From assembly GCF_020832325.1 (NCBI RefSeq), contig NZ_JAFIEU010000050.1, positions 163,942 to 227,941 of the forward strand: a DNA stretch of 64,000 bases. The letters are read 5' to 3'. The notes below the pieces were generated by a model. The model made no database searches. It saw only the letters and a list, made by a program, of their open reading frames with translations, and had not been told where the DNA came from. Below, in pieces: positions 38,568 through 47,600 of this stretch; within the stretch, counting starts at the first letter, position 1, and each line of letters starts with the position of its first letter. This DNA comes from Lunatimonas sp. (GTDB lineage Bacteria; Bacteroidota; Bacteroidia; Cytophagales; Cyclobacteriaceae). The position numbers and the translations under genes are program-made.

Positions 38568-39458
38568 TTAGGATTTAAATCGGGGTGAAACGTCAAAATC
38601 TTTGTACCCATTCTTGTAGGCATAAAAGCCTTCTCCGGACTTGACTCCGGTATATCCTGCCTCTACCATATTTACCAACAAAGGGCAGGGGGCATATTTG
38701 GGATTACCGAAGCCCTGATATAGTACCCTTAAGATGGACAGACATACGTCCAATCCGATGAAATCGGCCAATTGAAGCGGACCCATGGGGTGTGCCATTC
38801 CAGTTCGCATCACGGTATCAATTTGCTCTACTCCGGATACGCCTTCATGCAGCGTATAGATGGCTTCGTTTATCATGGGCATCAAGATTCGGTTTGCGAC
38901 AAAGCCCGGGTAATCCTGCACTTCTACGGGATCTTTTTGAATCTGCCGACTTAACTCCATGATGGTGCCACAAACTTCGTCAGAGGTGCCGAATCCCCGT
39001 ATCACTTCCACCAACTTCATGATCGGCACTGGATTCATAAAATGCATACCAATGACTCTATCAGGCCTTCTGGTGCTAGCTCCTAGAGCGGTGATGGAAA
39101 TGGATGAGGTATTAGAGGCCAAAATGGCTGTGGATGGACTCAGTTCGTCAAGTTTTTTAAAGAGCTCTTTTTTTAGCGCAGCCTCCTCCGTAGCAGCTTC
39201 GACCACTAGATCTGCTTGGGCTACGCCAGGTTGCATATCCAAAAAAGTGTGGATTCTGGCCATCGTGGCCTGCTTTTCAGTTTCCTCGATCTGATCCTTC
39301 TTTACCTTTCTATCCAAATTGGAAGAAATGGACCTAAGGGCCCGTTCAAGCCGGTCCTCGGATAGATCCACTAGGGAAACCTGAAAGCCGTATTGGGCAA
39401 ATACATGGGCAATTCCGTTGCCCATGGTGCCGGCACCTATGACGCTTATATGTTTCAT
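38568..39458 (-). CDS. 3-hydroxybutyryl-CoA dehydrogenase family protein
   Basis: Start set to MKHISVIGAGTMGNGIAHVFA; SNTSSISITALGA, GMHFMNPVPIMKLVEVI, DYPGFVANRILMPMINEAI. Confidence 0.93.
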   Translation of the reverse strand: MKHISVIGAGTMGNGIAHVFAQYGFQVSLVDLSEDRLERALRSISSNLDRKVKKDQIEETEKQATMARIHTFLDMQPGVAQADLVVEAATEEAALKKELFKKLDELSPSTAILASNTSSISITALGASTRRPDRVIGMHFMNPVPIMKLVEVIRGFGTSDEVCGTIMELSRQIQKDPVEVQDYPGFVANRILMPMINEAIYTLHEGVSGVEQIDTVMRTGMAHPMGPLQLADFIGLDVCLSILRVLYQGFGNPKYAPCPLLVNMVEAGYTGVKSGEGFYAYKNGYKDFDVSPRFKS

Positions 39459-39871
39459 CCGTATAGGAACTATTGGTTGAATGCAATGCAAAGGTAGGGG
39501 CCTTAGCCCGAATAAACCAGTTTCTTATGGTCTATTCAATCAAGCACCAGGTAAGCGGTTAAGAAGCAGTTGCAATGCGGGGAGGAGGGTTTTTACTTTC
39601 GAGGTTCCCTTTGAGAGGAACGGTGCTCCGATCCGTTTATTCAAATCTGTAAATAAAACGGACGAACGATAGTCCAAACTGCTTACTCCGGGGTAGCCAT
39701 CTGAAGGGTGAATTTTCTGATTTTCTTCCTTAATTGCGTGTACAAATACGCTTTTCTTTGATATATTTAAAAATTCAACAAAGAAACTTTTGATCTAATG
39801 CATTTGCATGAAAGTCAATTCCATCGCTACGCTTACACCAATTCGCAACCACCAATCACCACAGCCAATCT

Positions 39872-41218
39872 ATGAGTCAACAAACTACAAGCAATGAGCA
39901 ACTTAAAAAAACGCTAGGTCCCTTTATGCTATGGGGTCTGGGCGTGGGGTACGTTATTTCTGGGAATTATTTCGGATGGAACCTAGGTTTAGCCGAAGGA
40001 GGCACCTGGGGTTTGGCGATCGCCGTAGCCTTTATAATTGTCATGTATATCACGTTTACTTTCAGCTATACCGAGATGGCCTGCGCTATTCCCAAGGCTG
40101 GAGGAGCTTTTGCCTATGCAGAAAGAGGCTTGGGACGGCATTTGGGGTTTCTTACTGGAATGGCTCAAAACATCGAGTTTATTTTTGCTCCTCCCGCAAT
40201 AGCCGCAGGTATTGGTGCTTACTTTTCCATCTTTTTCCCGCAACTGGACGTGATTTGGATTGGGATATTTGCCTATTTTATATTCACAGCCCTCAACATA
40301 TCCGGCCTTCAGGTGGCGGCCTCCTTTGAGTTATTTATCACCATCGTGGCAGTGGGCGGCTTGATTTTGTTTGCCACAGTGGCACTTCCGGAGGTAGAAC
40401 TCAAAAACCTGCACCAAAACGCCTTGCCCAACGGGTATATGGGGGTGGTCGCAGCGATTCCATTTGCCATTTGGTTTTTTTTGGCCATTGAGGGTGTCGC
40501 CAACGTAGCCGAAGAAACCATCAATCCGCAAAAGAATATCCTTATCGGATTTGGTACCGCATTGCTTACCCTGATTGTTTTATGTGTGCTAACCTTTACC
40601 TCAGCGGCCGGTGTGGCGGGCTGGGAGGCGGTTGTATTCCCAGAGGGCAGTACGGAACCTTCAGACAGCCCGTTGCCCATGGCGATGGCATTGATTGTGG
40701 GGAGCGACCATATTTTGTATCAGTTGCTCACCTTTATCGCCCTGTTTGGCCTGGTGGCTTCCTTCAATGGGATCATTCTGGCGGCTGGCCGATCAACCTT
40801 TGAGTTTGGCAGGGTAGGCTATGCACCGCGTTCGTTTGGTAGGGTAAATTCAAGGTTCAAGACTCCGGCCAATGCGCTCCTTTTCAACATGGCTATCGGA
40901 ATCATTGCCTTGCTTACAGGTAAAACCGGAGAGATCATTACCATTGCTGTCTTCGGTGCGTTGGTGCTGTATATACTTTCCATGGTATCTTTTTTTGCAT
41001 TACGTAGAAAGGAACCGGATATGGTGCGTCCCTTTAAGGTACCGCTTTATCCGCTGTTTCCAGCCACCGCATTGGTGATTGCAATTATTTCATTGGTAGC
41101 CATGATCATCTATAATTTTCTACTGGCCCTGATATTTTTTGCGATGCTGATCGGTGCCTACATTTTCTTCCGATTATTTATTTACAAACACTTGGAAAAA
41201 GAAAACGGACATGCATAA
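39872..41218 (+). CDS. ethanolamine permease-like APC-superfamily transporter
   Basis: 448 aa; KKTLGPFMLWGLGVGYVISGNYFGWNLGLAEGGTWGLAIA, FSYTEMACAIPKAGGAFAYAERGLGRHLGFLTGMAQNIEFIFAPPAIAAGIGAYF resembles the ethanolamine permease family. Confidence 0.82.
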   Translation: MSQQTTSNEQLKKTLGPFMLWGLGVGYVISGNYFGWNLGLAEGGTWGLAIAVAFIIVMYITFTFSYTEMACAIPKAGGAFAYAERGLGRHLGFLTGMAQNIEFIFAPPAIAAGIGAYFSIFFPQLDVIWIGIFAYFIFTALNISGLQVAASFELFITIVAVGGLILFATVALPEVELKNLHQNALPNGYMGVVAAIPFAIWFFLAIEGVANVAEETINPQKNILIGFGTALLTLIVLCVLTFTSAAGVAGWEAVVFPEGSTEPSDSPLPMAMALIVGSDHILYQLLTFIALFGLVASFNGIILAAGRSTFEFGRVGYAPRSFGRVNSRFKTPANALLFNMAIGIIALLTGKTGEIITIAVFGALVLYILSMVSFFALRRKEPDMVRPFKVPLYPLFPATALVIAIISLVAMIIYNFLLALIFFAMLIGAYIFFRLFIYKHLEKENGHA

Positions 41219-42575
41219 GACGATAGAGGAAATTAAGGCCTATCTGCAAGATAATGAATTTACCAAGGTAAAACTTGCGATCGTGGACATAGACGGTATC
41301 CTTCGTGGCAAAATCGTCTCTGCGGATAAATTTCAATCCATCCTTGATGGAGGGATGGGTTTTTGTGCCGTAGTGTTTGGATGGGACATGGACGACAAAT
41401 CTTATGACAATGTGAAGGTGACCGGCTGGCATAACGGCTATCCGGATTTTGACGCTATGGTTGATGTGGATACCATGCGTCATATCGTCTCCGAGGGCAA
41501 TATTCCTTTCTTTCTGGCTGATTTCAGCGATTCTTCGGGTGTAGGGCTGGATGTATGTCCACGAACCCTCTTAAAGCGTATCCGAAAACAAGCTTTGGCC
41601 GAAGGGTTCACTCCTTTATTCTCAGAGGAGTTCGAGTGGTTTAACTTTGAAACAACGCCCGATACATTTCACGCTACCGAACCCGGTAAAGCAAAGCCGT
41701 TGACACCGGGTATGTTTGGATATTCTATATTGAAGTCGTCCCAAAAATCCGCTTTCTTCCACGATCTATTTGACTCCTGTACCGGATTTGGTATTCCGCT
41801 GGAAGGGCTACACACGGAAACTGGACCGGGGGTCTACGAAGCAGCCATTCAATACGGTGATGTGCTGGAAGCCGCCGACCGCGCCACGCTGTTCAAAACT
41901 ACCGTAAAGGAAGTGGCCTATCGACACGGTTTGATGGCGACGTTCATGGCAAAGTGGTCTGAAAAGTTGCCGGGAAATGGGGGACATGTACACCAAAGCC
42001 TATGGGATTTGGAAAAAAAGACGAATCTTTTTTACAATCCCTCTGACCGCTACCACATGAGTGAGACCATGAAGCACTATGTGGCCGGACAGCTACACTG
42101 CCTTCCTCATATGTTGCCCTTGGTCGCGCCGACCATCAATAGCTACAAGCGCCTGGTAGAGGGGGCTTGGGCTCCTACAACGCTCACCTGGGCCTTTGAC
42201 AATCGTACTACCGCGCTGCGTGTGCTTTCCAGAAGCAAATCTTCCACTCGCTTAGAAACCCGAGTAGTAGGTTCCGATGTCAACCCTTATTTGGCCATGT
42301 CTGCCTGTTTGGCGGCGGGATTATACGGTATTAGACACAAAATTCCCTTAGAACAGCCTGCGACTTTGGGAAACGGTTACCGCGACTTTAGTAACGGTAC
42401 CATTCCTGCATCGCTGGGCGAGGCCACAGCGGCGATGAAGACCTCTACAGTGGCAAGAGAGCTCTTTGGGGAAGCATTTGTGGACCATTTTTGCGCCACA
42501 AGAGAATGGGAGTGCAGGGAATTTGCTTCTACAGTCACCGATTGGGAGCGCAAGCGTTACTTTGAGATTATCTAA
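41211..42575 (+). CDS. glutamine synthetase-like gamma-glutamylamine/amide synthetase
   Basis: Start at MHKTIEEIK; LEGLHTETGPGVYEAAIQYGD, NGGHVHQSLWD, VAPTINSYKRLVEGAWAPTTLTWAFDNRTTALRVL. ATG overlaps permease stop by 8 nt. Confidence 0.88.
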   Translation: MHKTIEEIKAYLQDNEFTKVKLAIVDIDGILRGKIVSADKFQSILDGGMGFCAVVFGWDMDDKSYDNVKVTGWHNGYPDFDAMVDVDTMRHIVSEGNIPFFLADFSDSSGVGLDVCPRTLLKRIRKQALAEGFTPLFSEEFEWFNFETTPDTFHATEPGKAKPLTPGMFGYSILKSSQKSAFFHDLFDSCTGFGIPLEGLHTETGPGVYEAAIQYGDVLEAADRATLFKTTVKEVAYRHGLMATFMAKWSEKLPGNGGHVHQSLWDLEKKTNLFYNPSDRYHMSETMKHYVAGQLHCLPHMLPLVAPTINSYKRLVEGAWAPTTLTWAFDNRTTALRVLSRSKSSTRLETRVVGSDVNPYLAMSACLAAGLYGIRHKIPLEQPATLGNGYRDFSNGTIPASLGEATAAMKTSTVARELFGEAFVDHFCATREWECREFASTVTDWERKRYFEII

Positions 42576-42660
42576 ATGGCATGCGTGAACCCGTTGCCGG
42601 CAAAGTGGCCCATTGGTTGAAATAAAACAGTGAGCCGCTATTTTTTGCCAAATGGATGCC

Positions 42661-43536
42661 TCAATGCATAGACTTGAAACCGGGCTCGTAGATGAGGCGG
42701 GCAAAAGAACTGAGGCCTCGGTTCTCCCTATTTAATGGGATACCGCTTACAATACCTATCATCAGGTTTTCAGAGAGTCCCACACGCATTTGGGGACGAA
42801 CGGTGGTGATAAGGTTCCCATTGATCAATTCTTTGTTGACTTCTACCCCGATAAAATTCCGGGTGCCGGAGATCATGTAGTGAAAGTTGGTATTGATCTC
42901 GTAAATGTGTTCGGTATGGCTATGGGCAAATTCCCGGATCAATCGAGGACCTGTATAGATCAAGGTGTGGTAGTTTAGTCCCCAACGTTTGGCGGCCACA
43001 AAGAAGGGGTTGAAACTATTTCCCTTATAGAGACCTTCCTCTGAAATTTTATTGAGGTCCGTAAACTCAAATTCATGGATATATCCCAGCGCTAAGGTGG
43101 TATTGTACTTTTCGGATACCATAAACGACCATTGTGCGGCCAATTTCAGGCTTTCAATGCGGTTGGATGGTGCTGTGTTCCCTGCGGAAGTACCATAGAA
43201 GGTTAGTGGGACTTCTATCTCCAATCCCAGACGGTCGATGGGTGCCCATTCGTATTCAACGAGTGCCTCGTATTCATCGTAGTTTCGGTCTGCTTTCATC
43301 CCAAACCCATAGTTCCATTCTTTTTCTCCTTTACGAGCTCCCAAGTCTCGGATAAGATCGATGTAAAGAGGCTCTGCGTGGAGTACTTTTGGTTTTTCAC
43401 CGGGTACATTTTCGATTTCAAAAATGAATACGCTGTCGAGGTAGATGTTTTCTAACCGGATACTGTCTCGGTCGGTGGTTTGGGCCTGGGCAAAAAAGGA
43501 AATCAATATGCCAACTAATACCAGGTACTTTTTCAT
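42661..43536 (-). CDS. outer-membrane beta-barrel-like protein of unknown function
   Basis: From MKKYLVLVGILISFFAQAQ signal peptide; HAEPLYIDLIRDLGARKGEKEWNYGFGMKADRNYDEYEALVEYEWAPIDRLGLEIEVPLTFYG. Confidence 0.72.
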   Translation of the reverse strand: MKKYLVLVGILISFFAQAQTTDRDSIRLENIYLDSVFIFEIENVPGEKPKVLHAEPLYIDLIRDLGARKGEKEWNYGFGMKADRNYDEYEALVEYEWAPIDRLGLEIEVPLTFYGTSAGNTAPSNRIESLKLAAQWSFMVSEKYNTTLALGYIHEFEFTDLNKISEEGLYKGNSFNPFFVAAKRWGLNYHTLIYTGPRLIREFAHSHTEHIYEINTNFHYMISGTRNFIGVEVNKELINGNLITTVRPQMRVGLSENLMIGIVSGIPLNRENRGLSSFARLIYEPGFKSMH

Positions 43537-43668
43537 TTCCGTTACGGCTATATTCACGCTGCGATTAATTCAAATTCGGCTGCAAAGGTAGAAAATTTAA
43601 GGCATAAACATGAGACCACTTGGTAGTTTGGTAAATATCTGAAGGATCTAAAAAATCCTCGAGGTTTA

Positions 43669-44685
43669 TCAAAAAGGGCAAGATAGAATGGTTCTTCGCT
43701 GGTTACGCCTTCTTGGGTCTCCGGCTAGCCAGGCATAGCGCACAGAGATTTCGTGTGCGCCAGCAGTGCTGCGTCCAAACGCGGACAACATATAGTCGTA
43801 ACTGTACCCGATAGATACACCTGTTTCTAATGTTACACCAAGTAGACCAACCAATGTGGCTTGATAAGGTAGGTCTTCGGAACTGACCAATCCCCGATAT
43901 CCCAATCCACCCACGAACATGCCGTATTGCTGTTGTATGTTCAAATCTAGTTGTTTAAATGGCCCCTGTTCTTTGTAATTGGCGGAGAGGATGATATAGT
44001 TATCAGGAATGCCGTTTCGAAGATCACGCGCGTTTACATCGATCATATAGCCACTATGAACGCTCCATTTTACTGGGAGTCGATGGTCGTTATCATCGAT
44101 AAAAAAAGTGTAGCTCGGTCTGGAAACGTGATGGGCACTGGTTCCCAGCCAAAACCGATGGTTCATAAATAGGGCTCCGAAGGAATAATCCAGGTAATTC
44201 ACGGGTTCCTGAAGGGCCAGTGCATCTAAGCTGGTGGGGTTCACCGTCCGGTCAAACAAATTGATTTGATCCCCAAATACCAGATGGTCCAGTGCCGCAT
44301 TCCGCATGACGTAAGATAACTGCCCACCAAACCTCAAAGAACTGAAATCGTCGAGCTGTAGATTGTAAGCATAATGAAGGCTCACATCGGTAAATTTCAA
44401 TTTCATGTGTGTCTCTTCAAAGCTATTGATGGCGAATCCAACGCCGCTATTGTAATCAAAAATATAATGATCGATGTAGGCGGAATAAGAGTTGAAATCA
44501 TAGCCAAGGCCAGGCCATTGCTTCCGGTAGTTTACACCTACTCTAGAAAGCTCCGTGGATCCGGCGAAAGCAGGGCTCAAATACAAGGGAGCAGCGTAAA
44601 ACTGGGAAAACTGAAAGTCTTGCCCCCGAAGCTGAGTACCTAAGGCTATGAAAAGGAGCGATATCAGGGTGATCTTCTTCATCAT
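43669..44685 (-). CDS. PorP/SprF-family type IX secretion-associated membrane protein
   Basis: 338 aa; signal peptide, FQFSQFYAAPLYLSPAFAGSTELSRVGVNYRKQWPGL, barrel-like. Confidence 0.92.
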   Translation of the reverse strand: MMKKITLISLLFIALGTQLRGQDFQFSQFYAAPLYLSPAFAGSTELSRVGVNYRKQWPGLGYDFNSYSAYIDHYIFDYNSGVGFAINSFEETHMKLKFTDVSLHYAYNLQLDDFSSLRFGGQLSYVMRNAALDHLVFGDQINLFDRTVNPTSLDALALQEPVNYLDYSFGALFMNHRFWLGTSAHHVSRPSYTFFIDDNDHRLPVKWSVHSGYMIDVNARDLRNGIPDNYIILSANYKEQGPFKQLDLNIQQQYGMFVGGLGYRGLVSSEDLPYQATLVGLLGVTLETGVSIGYSYDYMLSAFGRSTAGAHEISVRYAWLAGDPRRRNQRRTILSCPF

Positions 44686-47600
44686 CTTACCAATAAAAAT
44701 ACTCCGGTTTTGGTAAAAGGCCTACCATCCATCGTGCTATATTTTACCTGATACACATAATTTCCCGGTACTGCGTCTTCGCCGTTCAGTCGCCCATCCC
44801 AACCGACAGACTGCAGTTCATCGGTGTGAAAAACAATCTCTCCCCATTTATTCATAATTCTAAAGTCGATACTTGCGACTTGTAGAAATTTGGGAAAGAA
44901 ATAATCGTTTATACCATCTGCATTGGGACTGAAGATATTCGGTACCACCATAAAGTGGTCGAGTACGGTGATCTCCATGGTATGCAGGTGTTCGCAGCCA
45001 AAGATATCGACCGCCTGCAGAGAGATCTCGTATGTGCCTTCTGTATGGTACCGGTGGACAGGATTTGCCTCCAAGCTCCCATTGCCATCCCCAAAGTCCC
45101 AATAGAAGGTCAATATATCACCGCTACTTTGGTTGATAAACTCTATATCGAAATTTACCAAGTGTGCTTGATACTGTAAAAACGACTGGGATCGGTATTC
45201 ACCTGCTAGTATTACACGGCTATTAGCCACATCATAGGACTCTACGAATTGACATCCTTCGGCATCGGTGACGTTTAGGGTATACAGTCCCGGTTCATCC
45301 GTTTCCATCCGGTAGCCATTGTTTGAAACCAGCCCGCTGCTCCATTGAATCGAATAGGGGGCCACCCCGCCATCGATATTTAGCTCAAACACCGTGTTAA
45401 TTTCCCTCGGCTCGCATTGGGCTTCTTGGTAAGTAATGGTAGATACTGCAATAGGCCGGGGTCTACGTACCTGAAACCGCTGCGTAGCAAAACATCCAGC
45501 ACTGTCCAATACTTCTACGGAATATTGCCCTGAGGAAAGGTTTTGAATATTTTGCGTTTCTGCACCATTGCTCCACCTAAATTGAAATGGAGGGCGCCCA
45601 CCGGATACAACTAGGTTGATGCTGCCGCTTTGCCCGTTGTCGCATACAAGGGCATCTTCAACGATTCCCGTAACGATCAGGATATCAGGCTCTGTAATAG
45701 AAAATTCTCTTCGGATCACACAGCCGTCGTTTTCAGTAATGCTGACCCCATAGTCACCAGGCGGTAAATTGAAGAGAGCTGCACCCTCCGGACCATGATC
45801 CCAAATGGCACGAACTGGTCGCTGCCCGCCTACCAGGTTTAGGTTGATATAACCGTCGTTTTCGCCAAAGCAGGTAACGTGGCCCACCTCGGGGTTCACA
45901 TCAAATACGGGTACCTCCGGAATGGTTACAGCTTCTACCGTTGTACAGCCGTTTGCGTCGGTCACGGTTAGCTCGTAAAAACCCGGACCTAATCCGCTCA
46001 GATTTGGCTGGATCGAGCCAAAATTCCAACTGATTTGGTAGGGGGCCACGCCTCCGGCAATTTCAGAGGAAATACTTCCATCGTTTGAATTGTAGCAGCT
46101 AACTTCGGTTGCCGAAAGCGCAATAGTCAGTGGGGTAGGTGGTTCAAGGATCAGGATGTTTTCCAAGGTAACCTGGCAGCCGTTTTCATCCGATACCATT
46201 ACCGTGTAGTTTCCAGCAAACAAATTGGTCGGGTTTTGACCGATTACATTGGTAAGATCTCCATTTCTAAACCATGCAAAGGTTTAGTTTGAAGAAACGC
46301 CTCCAGAAACCGCTAGCGTAATGGCACCTGTGTTTTCTCCATGGCAAAGCACGTCTACCGTACCTGTAACCGAGGCCTCCAACAAAGGCGGCTCAGTCAA
46401 TGTATAAAACTCCTCAATCATACACCCATTTTCATCGGTAACCAACACGGTGTAGTCTCCTGCAGGTAGATTTTCTATCCGCTGCTCTTCGGATGTAAAC
46501 TCATTGGGACCAGTCCAAACGATACGGTAGTTATTCGTGCCGCCTACCAGATTCAAGGCAATAAACCCATCATTTCCCCCGAAGCAACTAATCGAAAATC
46601 CGTTATAATCAGACACCGTGTCATTTAATTCGAGAGGCGTAGGCTCTACGATGTCGATGGGGCCTGTTACTACCGCGCAGCCGTTGTCGTCGGTAATCGT
46701 CAGCTCGTAGGTGCCGGGCGCTAGGGTTGAAATCTCGGGAGTAGAGGCACTGAACCCGTTAGGTCCGCTCCAGCTATAGGTATAATCGCCCGTGCCCCCT
46801 TCAAGCAGCACTTGGATTCTGCCGTCTGATGCGCCAAAACAGGAAATCTGAAAACCGTTGAAGTCATCCACTTGGATGTCAGATATGGATATTCCAGCTT
46901 CTGGCTGGGTAATTTCCAGCCCATCAATTGATTGGATACAGCCGTTCACGTCTACAACGGTCACTTCATAGATACCGGCAGGAAGATTTTCAAATACCCA
47001 GGTGGTTCCCGCTATATTTTCCGCTGATCCGGCACTGCCCAACACATCACCTATAGGTTGTATATAAAAATTGTAAGGACCCGCAGAAGGTCTGGTGATT
47101 TCCACGTGGATCTCCCCGGTGCTTTCCCCAAAACATCTTACATCCTCGCGCCGATCGGCATATTCGGTTATTTCTAGACTTTCTGGCTCTCTGATTACGT
47201 AGGTTTCGGTGATTTCGCATCCGTTTAGGTCCGTTATAGTGACGGTATAGGTCCCCGCAGGGATGTTTTCCAAGCGGCTTTCATCGCTTACAAAGCCGTT
47301 TTCGTCCGTCCATATGTATTGGTAATTCGGGGTCCCTCCAGTTGGAAACAATAGGATATAACCGTCTGAAGCGCCGTTGCATTGTATTTGGAAGCCATTG
47401 TAGTCGGATACCTCGTCGGAAAGCACAAACGGCTCCGGTTCCGTCAGTTCAAACGACTCTTCTAAGGTACAACCACTCTCGTCCTCCACCAACAGATTAT
47501 AGGTGCCAGGACCCAAATTGGTAGGGGTGGGACCGTCGAACGAAAAGCTCCCAGGGCCTTGCCAAGTATACGTTACATTTCCCTGACTTCCTGTCAATTC

